This document shows positions 23,291 to 34,589 of a DNA stretch of 64,000 nucleotides, one piece after another (positions within the stretch are counted from its first letter, which is position 1; every line of letters begins with the position of its first letter). Below the pieces are notes generated by a model. The model did no database searches. It had not been told where the DNA came from and saw nothing but the letters and a program-made list of their open reading frames with translations. Source of the stretch: Blastobasis lacticolella (Eukaryota; Arthropoda; Insecta; Lepidoptera; Blastobasidae); NCBI GenBank assembly GCA_905147135.1, contig LR990041.1, positions 16,987,907 to 17,051,906 on the forward strand, read 5' to 3'. The position numbers and the translations under genes were made by a program.

Positions 23291-24236
23291 AATAGAGAGA
23301 ATATTCGGCACTATAATAACTATAACCAATAATAGGTAAGTACTTGCCCTTGTAATATTGACTATAAATATAACGAAATAAAGTGACGTCCCTCGAAATT
23401 GACCTATTGAGAAGATGACTAACCCAGAAAATGACCAACCTCGGAAAAACGGCCAGTTTGGTACTAAATAAATGAAAACAAACAGCTCTTCTACGACCCA
23501 TATGACTACGTAATATTCAAGAGTACCTAATGGGCTTGCGGGTCACGCGAAAAAGCGTCCTACGCCTGGGCTTGAAACTGTCGTTGCATGGATATGCCGA
23601 CATCATATAGGAAGACAATATTATGCAAATTAATACTAATAAAAGTTAATTACTTAATACTATCACAGAACCCTTCACTACCTGTGTTACGATATACATT
23701 TAGTTGAACGTTGACAATGTATAGTGACCAAGGGCAAGTGACCTTTCTGATAAATTGTAACATAATAGAGAGAATATTCGGCACTATAATAACTATAACC
23801 AATAATAGGTAAGTACTTGCCCTTGTAATATTGACTATAAATATAACGAAATAAAGTGACGTCCCTCGAAATTGACCTATTGAGAAGATGACTAACCCAG
23901 AAAATGACCAACCTCGGAAAAACGGCCAGTTTGGTACTAAATAAATGAAAACAAACAGCTCTTCTACGACCCATATGACTACGTAATATTCAAGAGTACC
24001 TAATGGGCTTGCGGGTCACGCGAAAAAGCGTCCTACGCCTGGGCTTGAAACTGTCGTTGCATGGATATGCCGACATCATATAGGAAGACAATATTATGCA
24101 AATTAATACTAATAAAAGTTAATTACTTAATACTATCACAGAACCCTTCACTACCTGTGTTACGATATACATTTAGTTGAACGTTGACAATGTATAGTGA
24201 CCAAGGGCAAGTGACCTTTCTGATAAATTGTAACAT
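23291..24236. repeat. Perfect tandem duplication, 2 x 473 bp
   Basis: 23291-23763 and 23764-24236 appear identical base for base by eye. The unit is non-coding; each copy carries the same short minus-strand open frame by chance. Either a very recent duplication or an assembly artefact would explain it. Confidence 0.95.
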
Positions 24237-24658
24237 CGAATATTATTACGTACAATATTCCTGCAGGAAATACATTTAGGCAAAGACTATAAATATATTA
24301 AACTTTAAATAGATTAATACCTAAAAGTATTATTATTATACCTACGTTAATAAATAAGTAGGTACAACATATTATTATGCTAGTTCAGACAGCGGCAGCG
24401 CCATTTGACCCCGATCCCTCGTATGTATACAGACACAAGACATATACACAGGCACAGGGTTTCTGCCGTGTATGTAGAAACACGCAAGAATACTGGCCAA
24501 GTGTGAGTCGGACTAGTAGGTAAACGGAGTATGTCGTAGGTACAATTATCATCATCATCCCCTGCATGTACTTATCTCGTATAGGGTTGGTGAAATAGGC
24601 TCTCTTTGCCATTTATTTCTATGAATCCATACTATTCCACAAAATATTCTTATCTTTA
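24237..24658. other. Non-coding stretch
   Basis: Nothing recognised. Confidence 0.4.
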
Positions 24659-24861
24659 CATAGTATAAAACAAAGTCGCTACCCGCCGTCTGTTCCTATG
24701 TATGTGTCTATGTACGCTTAGATATTTTAAACAACGCAACGGATTTTAATGCGGTTTTCAACAATAGATAGAGTGATTCAAAAGGAAGATTTATAAGCAA
24801 GAAAAAAAGGGTAGGTAGGTAAAGTAGGTGTACGCGAACGAAGTCGCGCCGGGTCTACTAG
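24659..24861 (+). mobile_element. Helitron-like non-autonomous element (copy 2, best preserved)
   Basis: It runs from ACATAGTATAAAACAAAGTC through TTTTAATGCGGTTTTCAACA to ACGAAGTCGCGCCGGGTC and TACTAG, with T following. It has no terminal inverted repeats. The CTAG terminus, and the shared ends of copies on both strands, suggest a Helitron-type element; a replicase is not present. Confidence 0.6.
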
Positions 24862-25128
24862 TTAATAATAATACGTAGTCTGTGTTCACAATCTTTCTCA
24901 AGTAAATTTACCTTAATGTGGGTAACTAATTATATAGGATTATGGGGAAGATAGGTCACGACCCTCAAAAATGGGGAATACGAACGGAGGAGGAGGAAGA
25001 GGTACCTAATAGCGGTACTTAACCCTAAAATAGTTTATTAACTACATTAGTAGTTATGAAAGTATATTTGATTGATAGTGTTTCGTTTCTTATTTTTCAA
25101 AGAGTATTAGGTACCAACCTGAGTTAAA

Positions 25129-25560
25129 ATGGCTAAGCGCAAATGGTTACACTTTGAGGTGTGTGCGAAGCAGATACATGACCTTATTCCGCCAGCCTCT
25201 TTCCGCCATCACGAAACGCGATGGCGTGAATCTTCCAGCTATCCGAACCCTTTGGAAATGTATAGATTGCGATTGTGTTCCCTGATCATCATAAACTTGG
25301 GGCTATTGGCTATCTCAGTGGATACTGAATTGACATAAAATAATCATACACCATTTTAATTTGGTAGGCGCTGTAGCCAATGGCCAACGTAGATGACGTA
25401 GTGGAGATTTGTCTAATGTCAAATTCAGTTGCCCACTAAGTTCGACAATAGCCCCGCCACGCGTTCAAGGCTAGAGTGAAAAACAGACTATTCCTAGACA
25501 GATATCGACTGCATCGTCAATTACCTACTACAAGATGAGACGGCGTTTAATTGCCAGGCT
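25129..25560 (+). mobile_element. LINE C-terminal relic (jockey/CR1-like), split by a MITE
   Basis: QIHDLIPPASFRHHETR matches the C-terminal region of the LINE family seen at 36600-37318. The series reaches CVPDHH (in the DNA GTGTTCCCTGATCATCAT), is interrupted at 25299-25455, and resumes with FKARVKNRLFLDRY and a tail ACAAGATGAGACGGCG. Confidence 0.7.
25299..25455. mobile_element. MITE with ~38 bp TIRs inserted in a LINE
   Basis: The left arm begins GGGGCTATTGGCTATCTCAG; the right arm, reversed, begins GGGGCTATTGTCGAACTTAG. Both continue to CTGAATT and TGACA. 157 bp in total, with no coding capacity. Confidence 0.8.
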
Positions 25561-26077
25561 AGTTCTTTTAAATATTTTAAGCAACCTTGTTTACTTCTTT
25601 TTACATTATGGTTTTTCTAACACACATTATATCTACTACATTGCCTACAAAATTTTATCCCGACTTCCGTGTACCTTAATGGTTTTCTGGATGATATTGC
25701 TATTGGTAATAAGACTGCCCTTGTACTTTTTTAACTTACCTTATGATCTGTTTCCTTTTAATATTTACAATACAAGATCATAAATGATCATACCATCTTA
25801 AGAATCACATCTCCGTGCAGTAATTTACCTAATGTTTTTAATAGTAGGTAGGTATATCGTCAAACAAAGGACATAGATAACTTTAAAACGAACATCACAA
25901 TCGCTTTTCAATCGCAGTTTCTTACAAAAGGGGGAGTTTCTAAGTGCGACATTTTTAAAAGGCCCGACGCCATGTAACATTTTTCAACTCAAATCCCTTT
26001 GTAAGTATAAACGCTAAAGAAAAGTGAGGTGGATACGGTCAGGATGAACGCTTGTACTATATATAATCATAATAATA
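25561..26077. other. Non-coding stretch
   Basis: An AT-rich open frame at 25535-25783 encodes only hydrophobic low-information sequence and is not supported. Nothing else is recognised. Confidence 0.4.
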
Positions 26078-26407
26078 ACCTTCGCGTTAATGTCCTAGTT
26101 GTGCTCTCGTGCACGAGGGGTCTGCCTTGTCCATGATCCAGGATTTGGCAGATCAGATAATTACAGTGAAGCGACTGCCATCTGGCCTCCGTGACGATGC
26201 TACCAGAGGAACCTGACAGATTGGATCATGGTCACACATTCTGTCAGGTTTCATCACAAGGTTTTCCTCACCGTAAGAGTGTCGTTTAGCATTTAACTAA
26301 TGTACATAACTCAGAAAAGAGTCATTGGTACATGGCCGCAGTAGGTTTCGAACCCGGTACCTGTCGCTTACTAGTCGTTACCTTAATCCCTCGACCACCG
26401 ACGCTCC
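26078..26407 (-). mobile_element. SINE family A (copy 6)
   Basis: An antisense copy with tail TTCGCGTTAATGTCCTAGTT and the body GACAGATTGGATCATGG. The antisense B box is GGTTTCGAACCC-like. A decayed direct repeat CTTGTAYTAT flanks it (about 26051 and about 26420). Confidence 0.85.
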
Positions 26408-26764
26408 TATTATGCCTTGTATTATGCCACACTACAAAAACTTAAAATCTTTTAAGTGTTTTTCGTTATCTAATATAAAAGTTGTAATACAGCTTTGTGT
26501 GCAGAACTGCAAGTACAATATCACAATAATTACCTCCCATCCTTACTAATTACGTCTATTAATAGTCTGCCAAGTGTCTTACTCGTCAAACTGGAACATA
26601 ACCACTCAAGCACTACTGATGCTTGCCGGTAGAAGACATTCTACAATGATGAGAAGTTTTTACCAGCTACTTCTGATACGAGTTAGTAGAGACAAAGACA
26701 GAAAAATTTTTGCTTTTTGTTAGGGTAATTTCTTAAACAGTGCTTATTATTTATATATAACGTA

Positions 26765-26802
26765 AAACGTTTTGACTAAAAAACGTTTTAGTCAAAACGT
26801 TT
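26765..26802. repeat. Perfect 17-bp inverted repeat, 4-nt loop
   Basis: Arms AAACGTTTTGACTAAAA (26765-26781) and its reverse complement (26786-26802) could form a hairpin. Confidence 0.85.
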
Positions 26803-26980
26803 ACCCGGAGTGATAAATTGGGATGTTACATCCAACTCAAGATGGATTCGAATTTCACAGCTGACAAATGGCGCATTCGTATACACTAGCCAACTACATT
26901 TTATCTAATTGATTGATAAGATGTGACAAAGTGCGTAACCACGTAATCGTCGAACCCGAAAGAGGGTGGATAGATATCAC

Positions 26981-27403
26981 GGGCGTAGCCAGGTTTGGGT
27001 TTTGGGGGGGCTTAAGAACGCATAATGTGAATAAATTTCTATTCGTACCCCCTTTTAAAAGATGGGGTAATAGTAATAAAAATAATCAAATTCATATTAA
27101 GAGACTTATGATGATCGTAATAAAAGAAATTTAAATGGAAAAAGGAGCTAGCATAGCGAGCTCGAAAATTTTCGAAGTTTGGCTCAAAAGACCCGGGGTG
27201 AACATGATAAATGTAACATCAACCAATGACTGAGTAAGCGCAACGAGACGCACTTGTAATTTTGGGTATATTGGCCTTTAAAATCCGGATACGATTACAT
27301 GCCGCGGGCGGTGCGGCCGCTCTAAATATGAGCGAGCGCAGCAAGCTCAAAGTTTTTTTAATTGTTGCTGTTTTAATCCGGACCCCCCCCCCTCGCTTCG
27401 CCC
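26981..27403. mobile_element. Candidate TIR element with G-run ends
   Basis: GGGCGTAGCCAGG at the left and GGGCGAAGCGAGG (in reverse) at the right bound a 423 bp segment. Both ends are followed inward by long G runs in their own orientation. No coding sequence is recognised. Confidence 0.5.
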
Positions 27404-27468
27404 ATGACAGATATGTCTGCCCTTAGAAGCGACTTCACACAGCGACATCTGTCTACTGTTGACCATAG

Positions 27469-27695
27469 GGGGATTCTCGCGCTGTGTCATCTCAAATTCG
27501 ACTTTTACTCTAGCTAAAAAACTGTATTAAATCGTCACTGAAATTGATCTTTGATAATGTACGACTATCAAGGATAGTTGACAAAATATGTTTTGCCTGC
27601 AATAGACATTTCATCATTATTAATTTGATTTGTGATATTTGTGGGAGATTTGTGACTAGAAAAATCTGTCATTTTTTCGTGCGTCATTAGGCCCC
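27469..27695. mobile_element. MITE with GGG-type TIRs (copy 1)
   Basis: The ends GGGGGATTCTCGCGCTGTGT and, in reverse, GGGGCCTAATGACGCACG are imperfect inverted repeats. Interior words (TTGAAATTGATCTT-like, TGCAATAGACATTTCA) are shared with 60219-60439, so the two are copies of one family. Confidence 0.75.
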
Positions 27696-28010
27696 ATGAC
27701 GCATGCAACTGCTTAAAAATTTCGAGGTTAAACTTTAACTTTAAACTCTATTTATATTATAAAGGTTAAAACAATACGAACCGTGGTTACAAACTTGATA
27801 ATTTCTGTGGTGAAAATGTAGTTAATAACCACGAAAGTTTTAAAAATCATAATCTAGAGTGCGGCAACTACTGCGGTCAAACTTATGATGACTTCGCCAC
27901 GAATGCTCCGTATCGGATTGCCAATACGGCCGGGCTGCAGCACAATCGATTCGACCTTTTCCCTCATGCTCCTCATGGAGGTCTATTGCAATAGGAATCA
28001 ATCTCTACAT

Positions 28011-28266
28011 GGCCGTATGGTGTCCGGCAGAAGGCCATGTGGTGTCCGGTAGAGTAGAATAGCACCAACCCTTTACACTCATGGGTGTCATACAAGGCGA
28101 CTAATGTTCTCGCGGCAAAACGGTCTAGAGTCTCTAGATCAATATAATCAATATAACACTGTGATCTCCAACCCGCCTGCCAAGCGTGGAGATTATGGAA
28201 ATAACCTCCCATTTCGTGGGAGATGGCCTAAGTCCTGCAGTGGACTGTTATGGGCTGTGATGATGA
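28011..28266 (+). mobile_element. SINE-like family C (copy 4) with duplicated 5' end
   Basis: The 5' word GGCCGTATGGTGTCCGGCAG is repeated at once as GGCCATGTGGTGTCCGGTAG, a small tandem duplication of the head. The rest follows the family to GGGCTGTGATGATGA. Confidence 0.8.
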
Positions 28267-28317
28267 CGTGTATCGTATTGTAATCCATACCAATCTGTTC
28301 CCCATTACTGTAGTGGT

Positions 28318-28402
28318 TCAGCAGGGTTCTGACTTGAGCAATTACTTTGCCCTCTCAACTAAAATTAATGGAATACGCTGATGAGATCACACCTGTGAGC
28401 AA
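28318..28402 (+). mobile_element. RTE-like RT fragment
   Basis: PITVVVQQGSDLS followed closely by MEYADEIT mirrors the order of PITVGVHQGSVLSP and YADDIA in the element at 43375-46019, with the intervening region shortened. The catalytic second Asp is Glu. Confidence 0.55.
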
Positions 28403-29640
28403 GCTTAGAAAGGATGTGTATTTATTCATGTTTTTCCGCAACAGGTAATTTATACGTAATTACATAGGGTGATCAATTGATCATTACGGCTATTGTGTAT
28501 ATTTGGCCTGACAAAAACTAAGTAAAAATTTCCGTTCCTAAGAGGTAATCATTTTTAATTTTTTAAATAATCCCTTGTATTTACCTATAGTCGACTCTAT
28601 TTTTGAGTAGCATCTGCCCCGGTGGCTTTGCAATTTTGCACCCGTTAACGAGGGAAATGGGACAAATAAGTTTGTCTATTTCTATTCGCCTTTTACGACA
28701 CCCATCAACGTCAATGGACGGTGTTGGTGCCATATTCCACACGGCGAAGGTTATTATTTATAACTTACCTACTCAAGTTTGGCATGACATTCAGTGGCAC
28801 CTCTCTCGCAGAAGATACCTACTCGTACAAGTATTTTTTGGCCGCCAATCAAAGTCAATTCATTACTTAGAGTCTCAGGTCAGGAGTTCCTAATAATTTG
28901 AATACAATCAGGCGTTTTTACCAATTATTATTTGAATACACGGCCAAAGTTCAATGTCGCTTCAAAACAAGTAGTTTTTTCTTGCTAAGTTAATAGTTAG
29001 ACGTAGTGGGTGTAAAACATTATGAGAATTTTTAAATAAACATTTTAATATCAGATTAAATTGCCAGTCAAATTAAAAGTAACTCGAGTTTCGGATATAA
29101 ACTGTACCTAATGGACTTTCTCAACTTTTAAGTACTTTTAATATTTTCGGTGTTTCTACAGTTTGGCTTGACGCAATATTGTGACGCTTGATGGATACCT
29201 AACGCCTAAAAGCTACAGCAGGTTTACAGGTAACTCTTGGTTATCTATTCCTCACTAATTTGTTAACATTGTATTTGATCTAGTAATTATTTACCACAGT
29301 TCTTGAGCCTTGGGCTTTGCCATAATCTCCACATTTCAAGAGCTCGCAGCTTACAACAAAATACGCCCTGACCATATTAATTTCCCGTTATGGGACGCCA
29401 ATCGGCTCCTGCGACTGTAAACCAGCCTCAGGGTTCCTAGCGGAAGATCTTGGTCAACCACGCTTCGCCAAAGGTATTAGGAGGCACACCTAACGAGTGG
29501 GATGGTCGTCGCGACGCTGAATATCGAGTAGCCTTCAAGTACTTAACGGTCACCCATCGAGTTCCTGGATTCTAGCTTGCCTAAAAGGACCGTAAAAGGA
29601 GGGGAGGGCTTGTGATGGCACAAACTACTAACCCCTACAC
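28403..29640. other. Non-coding stretch with a family C scrap
   Basis: 28684-28746 is a short antisense piece of family C (TACGACACCCATCAACG...GGTGTTGGTG). The remainder holds nothing I can assign. Confidence 0.45.
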
Positions 29641-29644
29641 TCTT

Positions 29645-29700
29645 CCAAGTGTGTGTATGTGTCTGTGTGGCACATCACACAGGCACACACACACACATTA
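29645..29700. repeat. GT/CA microsatellite
   Basis: A degenerate GTGTGTATGTGT run is followed by an (AC)n run, giving a partly self-complementary simple repeat. Confidence 0.85.
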
Positions 29701-30168
29701 TCACATTGTATGCCATCACAAGACCTCTATTATTGAATATGGATACAACTCTGCCTGCCAGACACCACACAGCCGACCTAAAAATAAACTTTATTAAAAA
29801 AGTTACTAAGATTAAGGGCCAATGGATTTTTTTGTTGATTTGGGCTGACAAACTCAGACGAGAAAAGACTAATTGTAAAAGTTTGCTTTTAGTTTGAATC
29901 AAACTCCTTAAGTATAACATCGTAGCGGAATAATACCCATGCCATCAAACAATGGCTTGTCACCATTGAAAATGACACTTTCCGGCTTCAGCATAGAGGT
30001 GGGTTTGATAAGTCGCAGCATGTTAATGACGGGAATTAATAAGATGAGCATAAAGTTACCGCGTCGCCAACGATCTGCTGGAGTGACTAAGTGAATTTGT
30101 GCGCTAGTACCTACATACAGCAAGGTAATGCAACATGTTTAGTACCTAGGTACTGGGTTTATATAATA
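29701..30168. other. Non-coding stretch
   Basis: Nothing recognised. Confidence 0.4.
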
Positions 30169-30346
30169 CTAGTGGACCCGGCCCGTTCTTTGTTCGCGTA
30201 CACTTACTTTACCCCTACCTACTCTTTTTTCTTGATTATAAACCTTTCTTTTGAATTACACTATTTATTAAAAAAAAACTCATTAATGTTTGTTGCGTAG
30301 TTTAAAAGATCTAAGCATACATAGAAAGCGGCGGAAAGCGACTTTG
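30169..30346 (-). mobile_element. Helitron-like element (copy 3)
   Basis: The antisense copy begins CTAGTGGACCCGGCCCGTTC and ends in the AAGCGACTTTG region. It is degraded internally. Confidence 0.55.
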
Positions 30347-30578
30347 AAAAAATCTTTTTGTTCCATTTTTTAGTTGAAACTCGTAGCAACCACGAAATGG
30401 GAAGTAATTTCCGCTTTACCAATTACGTTACCAAGTGGGAAATTATTTTGATATATCGCGGTTTCATTGGGGACCAATTTGAAAAAATTACCTAATTCCT
30501 AGTTCGAGAAATCGAGTGTAAGTCACGTGACTTGTGGATATCATTTCATTTGCATATACAATTATATTAAGCACATTA

Positions 30579-30918
30579 GAGCGTCGGTGGCCGAGTGGTT
30601 ACCGTATCTGATTCAAAAGAAACCGGGTTCGAATCCCACTGCGGCACTTTTCTGAGGTATGTACATCAGTTGAAAACTAACCTTACGGTGAGGGCATACA
30701 TCGTGATGAAATTTGCACATTCTGGCGACAGAATTAAGCATGATACAATCTGGTCAGGTTCCCCTGGTAGCGGGGTCACAGAGGTCAGATGGCAGTCGCT
30801 CCACTGTAATTACTTGATGTGCCAAATCCTGGATCACGGTCAATGCGGACCCCGGGCTCTCGTGCGCGAAAGCATAACCTGGACATTAACCACAAGATGA
30901 TTATTTTAATTAAATTAT
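30579..30918 (+). mobile_element. SINE family A (copy 7), full length with TSD
   Basis: Pol III promoter boxes are intact: A box TGGCCGAGTGG at 30588-30598 and B box GGTTCGAATCC at 30626-30636. The tail reads GGACATTAACCACAAGATGA. GCACATTA at 30571-30578 and 30919-30926 is the target-site duplication. Confidence 0.93.
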
Positions 30919-31704
30919 GCACATTACCTACCTGTTTAATTATTGTCAGTTTATTTAAATTTAAATACAATAGTTGACTTATAATCGTGCCAATAAAATA
31001 GGAATCAATGACTTTGTACAAATTTAGGTAAACTAAACAAAGATTGATGATGAAAATCAACTTTACTTGCTACATTACTTTCGAAACCTAATAATTATTG
31101 CTTCGAACGGAAACGCATCAACTGCGTCGTATTACTTGCAAAGTGGGTACAATTTAATTCTCCATAATGAATTCTACCTATAGGTAGGCAAACGACTTGT
31201 TTAGAGTGAATAACATTGATCACATTAGGTATACTTTGATTGCTGTTTGTTTACATAACCTGTTCATTTACCCGGTTAAGAATAAGAACTGGTTTTAAGA
31301 TGTATGTAATGTACATCACACATACATCCTATTAACTGCCAATAGATCACAATTTTTCTAGCGTCTAAAAAAAATGGCTAGAATGATTCTCATTCTGATC
31401 AATATTTTAAATCGAATCATCATTCGTCGACCATTTAGTTTCAATGGAGCTAAAAGTAAAAGTGAATGGGATAATGAAATCTTGTAAACGTGTTTGTGAT
31501 ATTAACTGTATATTCTTTATAATCTACACTTTACTGACTCCCTGTTGCTGCATACTAGGGCAGACCGTATGTCATGCAATTGTGATGGTACAATGTTCAC
31601 GGCTTTTTAGCAATGGCAACAGTGATTTACAAGACAAATGAATTCTGTTTATCATTGCTGAAAACGCTATTAGACAGCGTTTCATATTTAAAGTCCCGTA
31701 GAGT

Positions 31705-31765
31705 AGGATAAGTGGGAAAGCGGACCCTGGCAGAGGCCGGGATAAACGCTAAGACGAAGATGACG
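31705..31765 (+). mobile_element. RTE 3' tail fragment
   Basis: AAAGCGGACCCTGG...GATAAACGCTAAGACGAAGA matches the 3' end of the RTE element at 45950-46019. Confidence 0.65.
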
Positions 31766-31807
31766 ATCTTTAAAGTTCCGTGGTTATTAGGTGGAACAAC
31801 AAACATA

Positions 31808-31828
31808 CAATCAATCAATCAATCAAAT
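31808..31828. repeat. (AATC)n microsatellite
   Basis: A tetranucleotide run of about five units. Confidence 0.85.
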
Positions 31829-33282
31829 CACGTTTATTCAGTTTAGGCTTTTTACAAACACTTATGAATGTCAGAATCTTAAATATAAAAATAATTTTAC
31901 ATATATAAAAATAAAATGCTCCGGCGCCGCATTATTAAAAGTATAAGTATACCGAATCTAGAGAAAACAGCGCCACTCTTTAAAGTTACTAAATGTTAAA
32001 ACAGATTATAATATAAACGAAATATAATTAAATATACGAAAATCAAAACGTTATTATGTGGTGACCATGATACATATCATAAATCTGCCTAAACATTATA
32101 AAAGCAAAATATTTTCTTCTTATGTCAACCCCGTAAGGATTGTTCAGGATGTACCTAAGGATTGTTAACAGTCCTGGCTTTGTCTTTCGACGACACCTAT
32201 TTTATGGACGATAAACTGTAATGGCTTTCAGAACAGCCCGTGGGGTAAATTTTAGGGCGTTTTTGTGGGTTAAAGACGGATTAGTAGTCCTTGGACTACC
32301 AATATGTTGTAGCTACAGATAAGCATTATAGACTTGGTTAATAACTGGGCCATGTGGTGTCCGGCAGAGTCGTATAAGGCGACTTATAATGAGCTAAGGA
32401 GACCTGATAATGAGCAGCAGCTTTTTCTGACGGTTTTTATCCGTGCTATCTCCAACCCGCGTGACGCCGAGCGTGAAGATTACCTTATTCTTATCCTTGA
32501 TGCACTGAGACTCTAAATACTCCAACTTGGTCAGATAATAGAGTAACCTCTTGGCTGGTGGGAATTATTTAGCCTATAAAACACCTAGTGCTCGATAAAA
32601 TACCCAAAGCGGTCAATGTGGCAAACCCGAACTTTTTTTTTTCTAGTCTGGACAATTTCATGTCTCCTCCGTAATTCAAAATGTTTTATGCAAAAGGACT
32701 GTGGAATCAGAGCAGATATACATAAAGAATATCAATTCAAGCAATTCACGCAGATAAGCGTGAACATATTCTGGCGACCGTGACAGGATTACGAGCCCGT
32801 TTTGCGGACAAAATTCAAGAATTATTGAACAGTTTTCGCCGCCAAATTCAAAAGCCAGTACTAAGACAGAATTCTGCGAACAATAAATTGATGCACGTAA
32901 AACTACGCCATGCTGTGTGCACGTACTCGGTCACATCCACTCATTGACAATCAAAGTATTGACAACAAACTACGCCATGGCACTCATGTTTGCGAAAGCG
33001 GCTATATCACTATTGACAGCACGCCGTCTTTATTTCGTATTTGGTCTGAGCCGGCACTATAATTAAAATTTAAACTTTGACAAATTGCAATCATAACAAG
33101 GAAAGAGAGTTTGCCATTGCAGTGTGCACCGGTCTATCGTCAGCGAAAGCATCGAACTGCAGAACAGACCAATGCAGCTCAGTCGTTAATGAATCTGTGT
33201 TTTTAACTATTTCTTGTACAACAATCATTCCAATGGGGGGTAGTAGTAGAAAAACATTTTCAGAAAATTTAGATCGGCCATT
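31829..33282. other. Non-coding stretch with a family C piece
   Basis: 32347-32483 is a deleted + strand family C copy (GGCCATGTGGTGTCCGGCAG, TCTCCAACCCGCGTG). The rest shows no gene. Confidence 0.45.
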
Positions 33283-33329
33283 CCTCAGTAGATGGTTGGT
33301 CTTAGACAGGATTCTCGAGTATTGAATGT
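33283..33329 (+). repeat. Low-copy repeat shared with 1304-1349
   Basis: See 1304-1349. The shared core is CTTAGACAGGATTCTC followed by a GTATTGAA word. Confidence 0.5.
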
Positions 33330-33663
33330 TTCGTAAAAATATACTTATCTATTTATAATTATTAGAACAAAATTGTTTAAACTGCTTTTGAGAAATGCCC
33401 CATTGTTCATTTATTCATTCAATTTGTAGAATATCCCATCTTGTTAAAATAATTGCCATCGCATATTTCAACTCTGTAAGTGTATAATAGTTATTCATAT
33501 TATTTGTAGTGAGTCCCCTCATTATGTGCCTATCTATTAATGTGATATCAATATTCACGCCATTGGCCATTCCAGGCATTCGGAAGTGTACCATCTACTC
33601 ACGCGTGTAACTATCACCCGCGCATTAAACACTGCGGAGCCTTAACATATTTATGAGCTTACT

Positions 33664-33795
33664 ACACGCACAAGTTTCACCACAGTTTTTCCTACACAGG
33701 CCGGTTTGTACAAGGATCACCGAGCGTGTAGGTGGTAAAATCGTTTGGAAAACGCTTACCTGCGCAGGCAAAACAGTGGTGAAGCTTGTGTGTGT
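33664..33795. mobile_element. Short TIR element (MITE)
   Basis: The 37-bp arms 33664-33700 and 33759-33795 are inverted copies with about five mismatches (ACACGCACAAGTTTCACCAC versus ACACACACAAGCTTCACCAC). The core is 58 bp. Confidence 0.7.
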
Positions 33796-34069
33796 GGGAC
33801 GCCCATTAGATTACCCCGTGGTCAGGCATTGAAATTATTGTTGGATAGATACGTCAAATGATTAATCATCATTTAGATTAGTTGTTAAATGTTCAACGGT
33901 GTACTTTTGATTCAAAATCATTACGAACATTAATTGATCATGTCAATGAAAACTTACGAGCTTGGAACAGTCTTGGACAGCCTACACTAGGTGTCGCAGT
34001 AGGACACCTTCATAATAAGCATGATTTGATCAAAATTAGATGCCAATACATACTACCATACGTATATAT

Positions 34070-34440
34070 TATAATCATCATCATCTTGGCGTTAATGTCC
34101 CGGTTGTGCTCTCGCGCACGATGGTCCGGGGTCCGCCTTGACCATGATCCAGGATTTGGCAGGTCAGGTAATTACAGTGGAGCGACTGTCATCTGACCTC
34201 CATGACCCTGCTACCAGGGGAACCTGACCAGATTGGATCATGGTTACACATCGAGTCCCCTGAATGTGCAGGTTTCATCACGATGTTTTCCCTCACCGAA
34301 AGAGCATCGGTTGGTATTCAACTAATGTACATAACTCAGAAAACAGTCATTGGTATATGGCCGGAGCGGGATTCGAACCCGGGACCTCTGGCTTACGAGT
34401 CGCATATTTTAACCGCTCGGGGCCACCAACGCTCCCTCTA
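34070..34440 (-). mobile_element. SINE family A (copy 8), full length, best TSD
   Basis: A 371 bp antisense copy with the complete RTE-like tail (ATCATCATCATCTTGGCGTT) and an intact antisense B box (GGATTCGAACC). A perfect 13-bp duplication CATACGTATATAT flanks it at 34057-34069 and 34441-34453. It is a good reference copy for the family. Confidence 0.95.
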
Positions 34441-34589
34441 CATACGTATATATAATATAGGTACGTAAATGCCGTCGTATAAATCGTGTTATATTCTGTC
34501 ATGAAGGGAATTCATAGTCTAGGTACATAAACTAAAGCTATGTCAAAATGGTTTGAAGTACGGCCACAACGTTAATAAACAGATGTCAA

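Noticed and set aside
23262..23974. Two identical minus-strand open frames as duplicated genes
   Set aside because: They come from the 473 bp tandem duplication, have no recognisable domain and end differently depending on flanks.
30579..30660. tRNA gene
   Set aside because: A and B boxes are present, but the sequence continues into a dispersed SINE body with target duplications, and the cloverleaf is not complete.
33077..33325. 82-codon ORF as a gene
   Set aside because: It overlaps a repeated word shared with 1304-1349 and has no recognisable domain.
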